Shown: positions 39,146 through 48,861, counted from the first letter of the stretch. The stretch: DNA of 64,000 bases from Desulfosarcina sp. BuS5 (GCF_028752835.1 NZ_CP087952.1:3160501-3224500), one strand, 5' to 3'. A program made the numbers and translations. Notes: generated by a model not told the origin, from the sequence alone.

Positions 39146-40801
39146 TTAAAAAATTTCCTGATATTCACCGAACACGTCTCTTAAAGCCCCGCAAATTTCT
39201 CCCAATGTGGCATATTCGTGCACAGCCAAAAGTATAGGCCCCATAAGATTGCCTGATGTTTCGGCAACACGCTTGATTTCATCTAACAGCATTTCCACCT
39301 GCTTATTGTTCCTGTTCTTTTTTGTCTCTTCTAAACGTACTACTTGACGATCTCTAATAGTCGTATCCGCCAGTGTAATGTCTATATCGGCTTCGTCTTC
39401 GTCAGAGACAAATTTATTCACACCAACCAGTACACTTTCACCTGATTCAATCTTTTTGGCTTCTTCGTAGGACTGGCGCGCTATATCTCTTGGAATGGAT
39501 CCGTCGCTGATACCTTTTACCATACCACCGTATTCTTCGATCTTGGCCATCTCTTTTTCGACTTCTTTTTCAATTTTATCTGTCATGGCTTCAAGAAAAT
39601 AAGAACCTCCCATGGGATCAGCCACAGCAGCAATATCTGTTTCATAACCGATGATCTGCTGGGTTCTGAGGGCAATTCGCTGGGACTGCTCGGTCGGAAT
39701 GGCATAAGCTTCATCATAAGCAGTACAATGAATTGCCTGACATCCGGAAAGAGACGCCACAAGACTCATAATAGCTCCCCTGGCTATATTATTCAATGGT
39801 TCTTTATCTGTAAAAGAAGAAGCCGAACACCCTGTAAACATCCGCAGTTTCATTGATTTGGGGTTTTTGGCATTAAACCTGTTTTTCATTATTTTGGCCC
39901 AAAGCTTTCTCATGGCCCGAAATTTGGCAACTTCTTCAAACATTCTCATGCCGCTGCACATCAGAAAGCTCAGGCGCGGAGCAAATTCATCAACATCAAT
40001 ACCTCTTTTTAAGACCTCTTCCACATAAGCAATTGCATCCGATAAACAGTAGGCCACTTCCTGAACCATGCTGCATCCGGCTTCACGCATATGATAACCA
40101 CATATGCTGATAGTGTTCATTTTGGGGACTTCAGTACGGCAATATTCAATAATATCACCGATAAGTCTCATGGAAGGAGTCGGAGGATAGATATAGGTCC
40201 CTCTTGCAAGATATTCTTTTAAAATATCATTTTGCAGGGTTCCCCCTATTTTATCAAGACTGATGTTTCTTTTTTGAGCCAGGGCAACGTACATGGCCAG
40301 AATAACGGCAGAGGTCGGATTGACTGTGAACGAAGTCGTAATTTTATCTAAAGGAATTCCTTCAAAAATTATTTCAATATCTTTCAGCGAATCAACCGCT
40401 ACCCCCACACGTCCCACTTCCTCTTCCACCGTTGGGTCATCCGAATCATAACCGATCTGACTTGGCAAATCAAAAGCAACGCTGAGACCGGTTTGTCCTT
40501 TTGACAGCAGTTCCTTGTATAGAACGTTTGTTTCTTCCGGATTGCCGATTCCCGCGTATTGCCTCATGGTCCATAAACGCCCACGGTACATGGTTGGCTG
40601 AACGCCTCTGACAAAAGGAAATTCACCTGGAAGACCAATGTCATTGAGATAATCTATTCCGGCCAGATTATCCGGCGTGTAAACAACATCAAGCTCTTCT
40701 CCCCATGAACTTTTGACATCCCTTGGTTTGAATCTCGAATTCGTAACATTGGCTTCATACCATTTTTCTTTTTTTTCACTGATTTCCTGTAATTGATCCA
40801 T
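39146..40801 (-). CDS. Acyl-CoA mutase large subunit, methylmalonyl-CoA mutase family, substrate uncertain
   Basis: A 551-residue B12-independent half of a mutase: family blocks PTMYRGRLWTMRQYAG, QTGLSVAFDLPSQIGYDSD, SICGYHMREAG and PLGGS-like DPMGGSYFLE. The residue aligned with the substrate tyrosine of methylmalonyl-CoA mutase is Q68 (RGVQPTMY). The region usually reading HTQTAGSTLT is GCSASSFT. Archaeal-type stand-alone large subunits can have the Q variant, so methylmalonyl-CoA remains possible, but the second change argues for another substrate. It is the first gene of its operon, behind a sigma-54 promoter, with a divergent activator. Confidence 0.88.
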   Translation of the reverse strand: MDQLQEISEKKEKWYEANVTNSRFKPRDVKSSWGEELDVVYTPDNLAGIDYLNDIGLPGEFPFVRGVQPTMYRGRLWTMRQYAGIGNPEETNVLYKELLSKGQTGLSVAFDLPSQIGYDSDDPTVEEEVGRVGVAVDSLKDIEIIFEGIPLDKITTSFTVNPTSAVILAMYVALAQKRNISLDKIGGTLQNDILKEYLARGTYIYPPTPSMRLIGDIIEYCRTEVPKMNTISICGYHMREAGCSMVQEVAYCLSDAIAYVEEVLKRGIDVDEFAPRLSFLMCSGMRMFEEVAKFRAMRKLWAKIMKNRFNAKNPKSMKLRMFTGCSASSFTDKEPLNNIARGAIMSLVASLSGCQAIHCTAYDEAYAIPTEQSQRIALRTQQIIGYETDIAAVADPMGGSYFLEAMTDKIEKEVEKEMAKIEEYGGMVKGISDGSIPRDIARQSYEEAKKIESGESVLVGVNKFVSDEDEADIDITLADTTIRDRQVVRLEETKKNRNNKQVEMLLDEIKRVAETSGNLMGPILLAVHEYATLGEICGALRDVFGEYQEIF

Positions 40802-40880
40802 TTAACAGATTCTCCTTTTAGTATTTATTTTTTTCCGTGCTCCTAAGCGGAGCATCCGGCAACATCTGAATAAATATGTA

Positions 40881-40895
40881 GCAAATTGTATACCA
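40881..40895 (-). promoter_or_regulatory. Sigma-54 (-24/-12) promoter of the mutase operon
   Basis: On the minus strand the sequence is TGGTATACAATTTGC, matching TGGCAC-N5-TTGC at the invariant GG and GC with exact spacing. It predicts a start near 40869, about 68 bases before the mutase ATG. A sigma-54 activator gene is divergent to it. Confidence 0.65.
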
Positions 40896-40991
40896 TTTTT
40901 GTATAGTAATTTGCAATGGAATAACGTATTGTATTTACAGATATTTTATCTAACAGCCTTTAAGCCTGTTTTTTTTAGTTAACGTAAGAAT

Positions 40992-41006
40992 TGGCTACAC
41001 CCATGC
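40992..41006 (+). promoter_or_regulatory. Possible sigma-54 promoter of the activator gene
   Basis: TGGCTACACCCATGC has the GG and GC of a -24/-12 element with correct spacing, 124 bases before the activator ATG. The match is weaker than the one on the other strand. An inverted repeat ATATCAA...TTGATAT (about 41012-41045) nearby may be an activator site. Confidence 0.35.
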
Positions 41007-41129
41007 ATGACATATCAATAACACTTTGAAATAATAGTTGATATATATGTATTATTTTTTTACATGTAAAACCTATATACATTTTATAATAAATTTGCTA
41101 TATCAATTTTCAGAAGGAGTAATCATAAC

Positions 41130-42515
41130 ATGGAAAATGATGAAAAGGCTGTTATTATGGATGCCTTAATAAGCAATCCTTATCTGGGAATAACAATTTT
41201 TGATAAAAACGGTTCGATTATATGCAGAAACAGGGTTAATGAAGATATTTCGGGGATGAAAAATTTCGATGTTATCAAAAAACATTCTTCAATCATGCCT
41301 TATTATAAAGAATTGAAGCAAGTATTAAAAAAAGGTATTCCCAGCATCGGTCTTCCTTATAAGACTGCAAACGGATGTCAGGCAATGATTCATCGTATTC
41401 CGCTCAAGATAAATAATGAAATAATAGGCGCAATTTCAATTACGGTTTTCAATGATGCCAGGGAACTTGAAGCGCTCATATCCAAATACGATTTGTTGAA
41501 AAATCGGCTGACACCCTATAATCCGGAACTAAGCAAATTAAGGTCTGCTAAATACACCTTTAAAAATATTATAGGGAATAATAATAAAATATTAATGAGC
41601 AAAAAACTTGCTGAAAATTATGCGCAAGGTAAGTCATCCGTACTGATTACAGGTGAAACCGGAACCGGCAAAGAACTTTTTGCCCATGCGATCCATCTGG
41701 CCAGCCCCAGGAAAGATCATCCGTTTATCAGAGTCAACTGTGGCGCTATTCCGCCTGATCTCCTGGAAAGTGAGCTGTTTGGATACGAACCCGGAGCTTT
41801 TACAGGCGCCGGGAAGGGCCCAAGGATAGGAAAATTCGAATTGGCACATCATGGAACTATCTTTCTGGATGAAATTTCATCATTGAGTCTGGCTATGCAG
41901 CCAAAATTACTATCTGTTTTACAGAATCGCGAAATAGAAAGAATAGGCGGCAACAAAATTATCAATCTTGATTTTCGGATTATATCTGCTACGAACAAAT
42001 CTTTAACTCAAATGGTTAAAGAAGGATTGTTCAGAAGCGATCTTTATTACCGCCTGAATGTTTTTAATCTTGATATTACACCTTTGCGTGAAAGAATTGA
42101 TGATATCAAAATCCTTACAAAATATTTTCTGGAAGGATTATATGATGAATATGGTTTTAATCTCAGACGACTCACTCCATCTGTGCTGAAAATTCTTTCG
42201 CAATGGTCCTGGCCCGGAAATGTGCGGGAATTACAAAATGTCCTGGAAAGATCAGTTCAAGTAAGCGACAAGAAAGAGATCAAAATTGCTGATCTGCCTG
42301 ATTACTTGACAAGCGGCCTGGAATTGGATGAGATAGAATCAGCGGGCAATAATAAAGTTAATGTCCTTAAAGAATCAAAAGACGGGATCGAAAAAAAAAT
42401 AATAGAAAGGGCGCTTATTTCCAATAACTGGAATAAATCCGGAACCGCAAGGCAGATAGGAATTTCACGATCACTCTTATATGCTTTGATTAAAAAATAC
42501 GACCTGAAAAAATAG
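41130..42515 (+). CDS. Sigma-54-dependent transcriptional activator (PAS-AAA-Fis type)
   Basis: A 461-residue activator. A PAS-like sensor (about 10-115, [15 protein letters not shown]) precedes the AAA+ domain with Walker A GETGTGKE (175-182), the sigma-54 contact loop GAFTGA (222-227) and Walker B FLDEIS (245-250). A Fis-type helix-turn-helix closes it ([20 protein letters not shown]). There is no phosphoreceiver, so the PAS domain probably senses a small ligand. It is divergent from the mutase operon and faces a good sigma-54 promoter, making it the likely activator of that operon. AGAAGGAG precedes the ATG. Confidence 0.93.
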   Translation: MENDEKAVIMDALISNPYLGITIFDKNGSIICRNRVNEDISGMKNFDVIKKHSSIMPYYKELKQVLKKGIPSIGLPYKTANGCQAMIHRIPLKINNEIIGAISITVFNDARELEALISKYDLLKNRLTPYNPELSKLRSAKYTFKNIIGNNNKILMSKKLAENYAQGKSSVLITGETGTGKELFAHAIHLASPRKDHPFIRVNCGAIPPDLLESELFGYEPGAFTGAGKGPRIGKFELAHHGTIFLDEISSLSLAMQPKLLSVLQNREIERIGGNKIINLDFRIISATNKSLTQMVKEGLFRSDLYYRLNVFNLDITPLRERIDDIKILTKYFLEGLYDEYGFNLRRLTPSVLKILSQWSWPGNVRELQNVLERSVQVSDKKEIKIADLPDYLTSGLELDEIESAGNNKVNVLKESKDGIEKKIIERALISNNWNKSGTARQIGISRSLLYALIKKYDLKK

Positions 42516-43147
42516 CCTTCATGAATTGTAATTTCCGGGGATAATCATATTTTCGGCCATAGGTTTTAAAAAAATTTTAAGTAATGCCTGAGCGAAAACT
42601 AAAAACAGATACTATTTCGGATAGTTAAACATTATTCAAGCAACGAAAATTTTTGAAAAGCTGTTAGCATTTAGCCGTTAGCTATTGTCTCAAGGAACTA
42701 TCTATTTGATTTTAAAAGCTAATGGCTCAAAAACTTCGATTTGGGAAACATCCATCGATTTGACCTGTGAGCTGATTTGATTGTAAATACAGCTAATTGT
42801 GATATTCAAGAAGAACTTCTTCAAGAATATTTTCAATTTCTTGAATATTAGTACCTTACTCCTGAACTTCTGTCATAAAAAACAAGAAAATTATTAATGA
42901 AAAATTAGCTACAAATTTTGTATGTGGTGACAGATATATAGTAAATACAATGAGTTGGGTTGCGGGCGTTTAGCCCGCCTTAGCTATTATTTCATGTTGT
43001 GCCTGGCCCTGAGTGCATATATTTTTAATGATTAAAATAAGAGAAGACATCCGTTGAAGATTACGAACAGACTCCCAGCTTATTGCCTCATCAATATGAA
43101 ATATTACACGTTCGCAGCCTTCAAAGGCTTTTTTTTGTTCGGCTATT
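42516..43147. other. Gene-free region, 632 bases
   Basis: No convincing gene. A perfect hairpin GCGGGC/GCCCGC lies at 42962-42978, and an inverted repeat AGCCGTTAGCT / AGCTAATGGCT at about 42671-42727. A start-less minus-strand frame of about 58 codons just after the zinc-finger gene is not recognisable. Confidence 0.5.
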
Positions 43148-43390
43148 TCATGTCACTTTGCGATATTTGGTCACTTCCACTTGACGATGTATATTCTTAG
43201 TTTCTTCCATTATACTTTCAACGTTTGCAGCTACTTCGTCAGAAAGCCATTCGTTCCCACATAACGAACAAAGTGTTGCTGGTACCTTTCTGATCACCAT
43301 CAGAGTATCTTCCATATCTACCGTAAATGTTGCGGTTCCCTGTTTTTTAAGCCCTCCACAAAGTGGACAAATATTTTTGGTTGAACTCAT
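43148..43390 (-). CDS. MqsA/YgiT-type zinc-finger antitoxin
   Basis: An 80-residue protein with two CxxC pairs (CPLCGG and CSLCGNEW) that bind one zinc, the N-terminal domain of MqsA-type antitoxins. The C-terminal helix-turn-helix of MqsA is absent; the short end is helical. Its ATG shares a base with the upstream stop (TAATG) and follows an AGGAGG site, so it is coupled to the DUF4258 gene. The toxin-first order is normal for this class. Confidence 0.85.
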   Translation of the reverse strand: MSSTKNICPLCGGLKKQGTATFTVDMEDTLMVIRKVPATLCSLCGNEWLSDEVAANVESIMEETKNIHRQVEVTKYRKVT

Positions 43391-43686
43391 TACCTCCTCC
43401 TGGTTTTTAAGTCTGTTTCAAAGTGTTCTTCATCCGGCCAATAAGCTGTGATTAAGAATATTTTTTGCTCGGTAAGATCATAGACAATAACTGCATGCAA
43501 TGGCTGATTTTGCCATATTCCGTAGAATAATCCACTTGGGAAAGGTTTGTTATCAGGATAATTTTCAATCATTTTTCCTGTACAAATGATATGCTTCACA
43601 GATGCTCTGCTGATCCCCTTCTCCAAATCGGTCGTCGGAGTATTATAATACGCCTTTTGGACTAAGTGTAACAGTGCTGATTTCAT
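43390..43686 (-). CDS. DUF4258-family putative toxin with altered N-terminus
   Basis: The C-terminal two thirds match DUF4258 (TGKMIENYPDNKPFPSGLF, then QPLHAVIVYD and a final KTRRR), a putative RelE-like RNase fold paired with YgiT-type antitoxins. The family's usual N-terminal TRHA...R segment is missing; instead the protein has LVQKAYYNTPTTDLEKG, encoded partly by a fragment of the dispersed repeat (43627-43642). I start at the ATG at 43686; an in-frame ATG at 43725 adds a hydrophobic stretch. No clear ribosome site supports either. It may be inactive. Confidence 0.7.
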   Translation of the reverse strand: MKSALLHLVQKAYYNTPTTDLEKGISRASVKHIICTGKMIENYPDNKPFPSGLFYGIWQNQPLHAVIVYDLTEQKIFLITAYWPDEEHFETDLKTRRR

Positions 43687-43795
43687 GACTAAAATCCAAA
43701 ATGAACAAGGTAGTGAGAAAAACAAACAAAAATTAAATCAATTGCTAATTTTTCTCTAACCTTTATTTTTTATGATAACCTCTAAAAAAATAGTA

Positions 43796-43909
43796 TTCAG
43801 ATTGCAAAATTTTTGCTGTATTATGAGAGGATATCCATGAAAACACGATTCAAGTATGACACAACAGGCAACTGGTCTAAGGGAAACCTCAATAGCTTTG
43901 CAATCTGAA
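43796..43909. repeat. Inverted repeat enclosing a 23-codon ORF
   Basis: Perfect 13-base arms TTCAGATTGCAAA (43796-43808) and TTTGCAATCTGAA (43897-43909). The right arm covers the end of the mini-ORF. Confidence 0.5.
43837..43908 (+). pseudogene. 23-codon ORF resembling the start of a PHP-domain protein
   Basis: An ATG with a GAGAGGATA site reads MKTRFKYDTTGNWSKGNLNS before a TGA. The W-KGNLH-like opening resembles the N-terminus of PHP metal-dependent phosphoesterases (WYKGNLHxHT), but everything after it is absent. It may be a gene remnant or a leader peptide before uvrC; the resemblance is short. Confidence 0.3.
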
Positions 43910-44036
43910 CAGTAAATTGTTACTCTAAGGTTGAGTTGCCTTTACAGCAATTACTGAAAAAAGGCTTGAAAAAAAACTATTGCCTTATTTTAACCTGTTT
44001 TTTATCATTTTTAATTAAAATTAACTGAATCAATTA

Positions 44037-45857
44037 ATGTCAAAAAATCTACACGACAAGCTGTTAATGACTTCCTCCGAACCTGGTGTATACTTGATGA
44101 AGGATGATGCCGGAAAGATTATCTATGTGGGTAAGGCTGCAAATTTAAAAAAACGCCTCTATTCATACTTTTCCAAACCGGTGCATACTGACATGAAAAC
44201 CGGTGTTCTTGTAAAAAAGATTGCCGGATTTGATACCATTATCACCGCAACTGAAAAAGAAGCCCTGATTCTCGAATCTAACCTGATAAAGAAATATAAG
44301 CCCAAGTATAATGTTATTTTAAAGGACGGGAAAAGGTATCCGTCCCTGCGCATCGACCTTAACAGCGATTATCCTAATCTTGCTATAGTCCGAAAAATTA
44401 CCAAAGACGGCGCAAAATATTTTGGGCCCTTTTCTTCGGCTCTTGCTGTGCGGCAGACTCTCAAGGTTATCAATAAAACATTCAAGCTGAGAAAATGCAA
44501 AGGCGGGTCATTTAAAAGCCGGTCCCGCCCATGTCTTAACCACCAGATCGGAGCGTGCCTGGCGCCCTGCTGTCTCGATGTAGCCAAGTCTGAGTATGAT
44601 GAAATAGTCAATGAAGTTATTATGTTTTTAAAGGGCAGAACTACTGAGCTGCTTCAGGATATAAAGAACCGGATGAAGTCTGCGGCTGAACATAAGGATT
44701 TTGAAAGGGCTGCCCAGTTGAGGGACAAGATGTTTGCTCTTGAAAAAACCCTTGAAAAGCAGGTTGCCGTGACAACCGATTTGAAGGACAGGGATGTGCT
44801 GGCAGTGGCACGAATGCATGGGAATGCCATGATTACATTGCTGACCGTGCGTGGAGGATTTCTGCTTGGCAGCCGGCATTTTGGTTTTGGTGAAACTTTT
44901 TCAATTGATGCGGAAATTATAGAGGATTTTATCAGGCAGAATTACGAGAATACCCCTTATATTCCAAAAGAGATACTGGTCTCTTCGATGTCGGATAATT
45001 TATCTTTGCTGGAAGATTTCTTAGGCAGAATCAAAGGTAAAAAAGTCCGGGTACTCAGGCCTCAAAGGGGTGAAAAATTGCAGCTTGTTAATATGGCGGT
45101 AAAGAATGCAGGGAACAGGTTAAGGGAGATAGCAGCTTCTGATGCGGTTAGAGAAGATATGCTTGCAAGGCTGAAATATGAGCTGAAAATAGACAGGATC
45201 CCGTTTTGGATAGAATGTTTTGATAATTCTCATATTTCAGGTAAAGATGCGGTTTCTGCAATGGTGGTCTTTAAAAACGGTCAGCCCGATAAGTCCTCAT
45301 ACAAAAAATTCAAAATAAAAACCGCCCATGCTCAGGATGATTATGCCTGTATGTTGGAAACCTTAATCAGGCGCTACGGGAATGCCGGAAAAACAGAAGC
45401 TTATCCTGATCTTCTTGTTATTGACGGAGGCAAGGGCCAACTGAATATTGCGGTATCAGTTATTAAAGAGCTGAACCTTTCTGGAAAATTTGAAATAATC
45501 GGAATAGCAAAAAGAGATGACAAAAAAGGGGAAACCAAAGACAAGATATATAAGTACGGACGAATTAATCCTGTTAACATGGGAAAAAGAGGAGATACAC
45601 TTCTATTCCTGCAAAGAATAAGAGATGAGGCCCACCGTTTTGCCATATCATTTCATCGCCGGCGGCGCAGCAAGTCATTTATTCATTCGGAGCTTGATGA
45701 TATTCCGGGAGTTGGCGAAAAGAGGAAAAGAATTCTTTTAACTCATTTTAAGGGTATTGAAAAAATCCGGACAGCCGCACTTGACGAGATAAGCGCGCTG
45801 CCCGGAATGAGTAAAAGTGTTGCAAAAGAGGTTAAAAAAAGATTAATTCAGGATTGA
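44037..45857 (+). CDS. uvrC: Excinuclease ABC subunit C
   Basis: A 606-residue nucleotide-excision repair nuclease. The N-terminal GIY-YIG domain reads PGVYLMKDDAGKIIYVGKA; a UVR domain (about 200-235, FERAAQLRDKMFALEK) binds UvrB; the C-terminal endonuclease has CFDNSHISGKDAV and LLVIDGGKGQLN; helix-hairpin-helix motifs (DIPGVGEKRKRILL) close it. The length is standard. It makes both incisions around UvrAB-marked lesions. Its stop abuts the end of mdh on the other strand. Confidence 0.96.
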   Translation: MSKNLHDKLLMTSSEPGVYLMKDDAGKIIYVGKAANLKKRLYSYFSKPVHTDMKTGVLVKKIAGFDTIITATEKEALILESNLIKKYKPKYNVILKDGKRYPSLRIDLNSDYPNLAIVRKITKDGAKYFGPFSSALAVRQTLKVINKTFKLRKCKGGSFKSRSRPCLNHQIGACLAPCCLDVAKSEYDEIVNEVIMFLKGRTTELLQDIKNRMKSAAEHKDFERAAQLRDKMFALEKTLEKQVAVTTDLKDRDVLAVARMHGNAMITLLTVRGGFLLGSRHFGFGETFSIDAEIIEDFIRQNYENTPYIPKEILVSSMSDNLSLLEDFLGRIKGKKVRVLRPQRGEKLQLVNMAVKNAGNRLREIAASDAVREDMLARLKYELKIDRIPFWIECFDNSHISGKDAVSAMVVFKNGQPDKSSYKKFKIKTAHAQDDYACMLETLIRRYGNAGKTEAYPDLLVIDGGKGQLNIAVSVIKELNLSGKFEIIGIAKRDDKKGETKDKIYKYGRINPVNMGKRGDTLLFLQRIRDEAHRFAISFHRRRRSKSFIHSELDDIPGVGEKRKRILLTHFKGIEKIRTAALDEISALPGMSKSVAKEVKKRLIQD

Positions 45858-46790
45858 TTATACCAGTTTTTTTAATGCTTCAACCAGTTCTGTGACGGCA
45901 TCGGCTGATTTGTCCAGTTCCGCCATTTCCTTGTCTGCCAGATTAAGCTCGATGATCTCCTCAATGCCGTTTGCTCCAAGTTTTACCGGAACCCCTATAA
46001 AAAGACCATTCTTGCCATACTCACCTTCAAGATAAGCAGCGCATGGCAGGATTTTTTTCTTGTCCAGAAGAATCGATTCAGCCATTTCGAGCACAGCCGA
46101 TGAAGGAGCATAAAATGCGCTTCCGGTCTTAAAAAGACCTACAATTTCCGCTCCACCATTTCTTGTTCTTTCTATCAGAGCTTCAATACGGTCCTCCGGA
46201 AGCAGTTCTGTGATCGGTATGCCTGCGACAGTAGTGTATCGCGGCAGGGGAACCATGGTATCGCCATGTCCGCCTAAAACCAGCGCTTGTGTACTTTCCA
46301 CCGAGACACCAAGCTCCCAGGATATAAATGTCCTGAATCTTGCGGAATCCAAAACACCGGCCATCCCTATAACCCTGTTTTTCGGGAATCCGGTTGTATC
46401 AAAAGCAACATGGCACATGGCATCAAGGGGATTGCTGAGAACGAGAATTATTGCTTCGGGTGAAAGTTTCGCCACTTTTCCTGTTATATCTTTCATGATC
46501 TTGGCATTTATTCCCAATAAATCATCACGGCTCATGTTTGGTTTGCGTGGCACGCCTGCTGTAATTATAACTATATCTGATCCTTCAGATGGTTCATAAT
46601 CGTTGGAACCTGTTAAATTAACGTCATATTTTTCTATCGGCGATGCTTCTGCCAAGTCTAAAGCCTTTCCCTGGGGAATACCATCGAGAATATCTACCAA
46701 GACTACATCACATATCCCTTTCATAGCCAAGTGCTGCGCAGCCATGCCTCCAACATTACCGGCTCCCACAACGGTCACTTTTTTGTCCAC
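45858..46790 (-). CDS. mdh: Malate dehydrogenase
   Basis: A 310-residue NAD-dependent dehydrogenase of the LDH-like (MDH type 3) group: GAGNVGG at the N-terminus, substrate arginines in [13 protein letters not shown] and the catalytic His in [11 protein letters not shown] start at GTG 46790, directly before [10 protein letters not shown], because AAGGAGAAC sits 6 bases upstream; the frame is open to 46886 but that stretch has no homology. It works in the TCA cycle between malate and oxaloacetate and is probably monocistronic. Confidence 0.94.
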   Translation of the reverse strand: MDKKVTVVGAGNVGGMAAQHLAMKGICDVVLVDILDGIPQGKALDLAEASPIEKYDVNLTGSNDYEPSEGSDIVIITAGVPRKPNMSRDDLLGINAKIMKDITGKVAKLSPEAIILVLSNPLDAMCHVAFDTTGFPKNRVIGMAGVLDSARFRTFISWELGVSVESTQALVLGGHGDTMVPLPRYTTVAGIPITELLPEDRIEALIERTRNGGAEIVGLFKTGSAFYAPSSAVLEMAESILLDKKKILPCAAYLEGEYGKNGLFIGVPVKLGANGIEEIIELNLADKEMAELDKSADAVTELVEALKKLV

Positions 46791-47094
46791 AACGTTCTCC
46801 TTTCTTAATGTTATTATTATAATATTAACTTTTATATATATTCCAAGGATCTTTTCATTGTCAAGACAAAAAGCATGCCGCAACATTTTATCCCATGATC
46901 AAATGTATTGGAATATCCTTAGGAGCAGATTTGCGTGTTTGCACCTGGCGAACAATTACTGGTCCTTATTGAAAAAAATTAACCATGCTATTTTGAGGTG
47001 TCATCAGGTATGATATTTGCATATCTTTTGTTCGAAAATTTCGGTTTAACCAGATCCAAAATTTTAACGTCTATCGCGTCAGTACCTTTCAAAG

Positions 47095-47124
47095 ATTGAC
47101 AAAATTGATAAAAAAAAGCTATAA
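47095..47124 (+). promoter_or_regulatory. Sigma-70-type promoter of the signalling operon
   Basis: TTGACA at 47095-47100 and TATAAA at 47119-47124 with an 18-base spacer, giving a transcript start about 90 bases before the ATG at 47221. Confidence 0.6.
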
Positions 47125-47220
47125 ATTAAATTTTATATTAATTTTCCGGGCTAGCTATTTAATTTAAAAGGTATTAATTACCGATGCTTGTGCTAATACT
47201 AACAATTGGTGGTATCAAAT

Positions 47221-48138
47221 ATGAATATTGCAAAACAGATTAAGGGACTAATACAGGAAGCGGATATTTATAGTTCTCAGGGGTTGTATGTTGAAGCTAA
47301 GGGAAAGTATGAAGATGCAGCAGGATTATTTCAAAAAAGTAAACAACTTGAAAACAGCGATAATCTGTTAAGTGTAATTTTACAAAAAATTTCAGCATTG
47401 GGACAGAAGATTAAGTCATTAGACGGAACCGGAGCAAACCATGAAATATCTATAAAGGCGCAGAATCTTATAAAACAATTATTCTCTTTTTCAAGTGAGG
47501 AACATGAAGAGGCTGCAAAGCTTGAGGGAGCTATAGCGTTGGCGAAATTCGGTCAGTTTGAACGGGCATTAAAAGATTTTTTCGAATTGTTAAGACATGA
47601 TACTGTCCGGGTAGTGGCTGCAAAGAATATTCTTAGATGCCATGTAGCTTTATCTTCACTGGATGCTGCTGTGGCTCAATTCCAAAAATGGCTGACCAGT
47701 GATTCTTTTAATTCCGCAGAGTTAAAAAAGATACGGTTATTCCTGCAGGATATGATTGATAAAAAGGAGGTGAATATCACTCTTCCTGAAATACGCGGTG
47801 AGGATAAGGGGTCTAACCAACTTCAGGAGAAGGATGATCCTGCTAATGTGCTGGATATCAGTTCAATCGGGATTATTTTTGATTCCGGGCCTCGAAAGGG
47901 ATCAATTGTAGAATATGATGTCAGCTTTCAATCCGGCAATATGATTAGTTTGATAATTTCAAGCAAGGAGAAGGAATGGGTCGACAGCCTTTCCATAGAC
48001 CATAAGCTTGAAGATGTTCAATATTACTCTCCTATAGCAATGTTTAACGGTTCCGGTCTTGTTTCATCCAAGACAGAGATAAAATCAGGGCCAAAGAGAG
48101 GAGATTATTGTCTGGATATAAAAATTTTAAGTATGTAA
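47221..48138 (+). CDS. Helical-repeat (TPR-like) protein with an unknown C-terminal domain
   Basis: A 305-residue protein I do not recognise as a named family. Residues 1-185 are helical with TPR-like spacing (QGLYVEAKGKYEDAAGLFQ, KFGQFERALKDFFELLRHD). The C-terminal 100 residues are beta-rich and contain two similar motifs, SGPRKGSIVEYDV and SGPKRGDYCLDIK, suggesting a duplicated strand pair. The ATG at 47221 is preferred over in-frame upstream TTG/GTG codons. It leads genes for an MglA GTPase, a DUF4388-cNMP protein and a PilZ protein, so a scaffold role in signalling is a guess. Confidence 0.6.
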   Translation: MNIAKQIKGLIQEADIYSSQGLYVEAKGKYEDAAGLFQKSKQLENSDNLLSVILQKISALGQKIKSLDGTGANHEISIKAQNLIKQLFSFSSEEHEEAAKLEGAIALAKFGQFERALKDFFELLRHDTVRVVAAKNILRCHVALSSLDAAVAQFQKWLTSDSFNSAELKKIRLFLQDMIDKKEVNITLPEIRGEDKGSNQLQEKDDPANVLDISSIGIIFDSGPRKGSIVEYDVSFQSGNMISLIISSKEKEWVDSLSIDHKLEDVQYYSPIAMFNGSGLVSSKTEIKSGPKRGDYCLDIKILSM

Positions 48139-48246
48139 AATAGTAACTGTTATAAGATAAATGTTGCATTTTTGCTTGAAGTAGCTTGCAAAATATTTTT
48201 ATGAGTTTGTTAAAAAAATCCTCTTATTGCCTTGGAGCTGGAAAAT

Positions 48247-48861
48247 ATGGCTATTTTTAATTTGAAGAAACGAGAAATAGAGTGTAAAATTGTATATTAC
48301 GGCCCTGGTAGGTGTGGAAAGACAACAAATCTTGAATCAATTTTCAGGACTTATCAGAAACAGATAACCGGCGAAATGGTTTCCATTAATACAGAGGGTG
48401 ATCGTACCCTTTTTTTCGATTTTCTTCCCATGGGCCTTGGTAAAATTAGGGGTTGTGAAATTAGAGCGCAATTATATACCGTCCCTGGTCAGGTACGCTA
48501 TTCTTCAACCAGAAAGCTGGTTTTACGAGGTGTTGACGGCATAATATTTGTCGCTGATTCGTTTAAGGTCAGGCGTGAAAAAAATATGCTCTCATTGCAG
48601 GATCTGCAGAAGAATTTAAAGGAATATGGTATAAATATTTTAAAAATACCTCTTGTTATGCAGTATAATAAAAGAGATCTTGCTGAAGAAGGGCTTCCAT
48701 TGATGTCTCTGGAAATGATGGAAAGGGATCTGAACAGGCAGCTTAAGGTGCCTTCCTTTTCCGCAAGTGCAATCACTGGTGATGGTGTTGGAGAAACTTT
48801 ACAGGGATGCATGAAATTAACACTGGAATTTTTACAGAAACAATTAAAGTGGGCTGAATAA
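48247..48861 (+). CDS. MglA-type small Ras-like GTPase
   Basis: A 204-residue GTPase: P-loop GPGRCGKT at 19-26, the MglA-type switch region TVPGQVRYSSTRKLVLRGVD and the guanine motif NKRD in QYNKRDL. MglA proteins set front-rear polarity and drive motility in myxobacteria and occur widely as signalling switches elsewhere. No MglB-like Roadblock partner is adjacent; instead DUF4388 and PilZ genes follow. The ATG at 48247 has GGAG 9 bases upstream; a TTG at 48232 is also in frame. Confidence 0.9.
   Translation: MAIFNLKKREIECKIVYYGPGRCGKTTNLESIFRTYQKQITGEMVSINTEGDRTLFFDFLPMGLGKIRGCEIRAQLYTVPGQVRYSSTRKLVLRGVDGIIFVADSFKVRREKNMLSLQDLQKNLKEYGINILKIPLVMQYNKRDLAEEGLPLMSLEMMERDLNRQLKVPSFSASAITGDGVGETLQGCMKLTLEFLQKQLKWAE

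Noticed and set aside
42980-43147. Minus-strand coding-like frame after the zinc-finger gene
   Set aside because: It has no start codon and no recognised similarity, and it lies in another frame from the antitoxin, so it cannot be supported as a gene.
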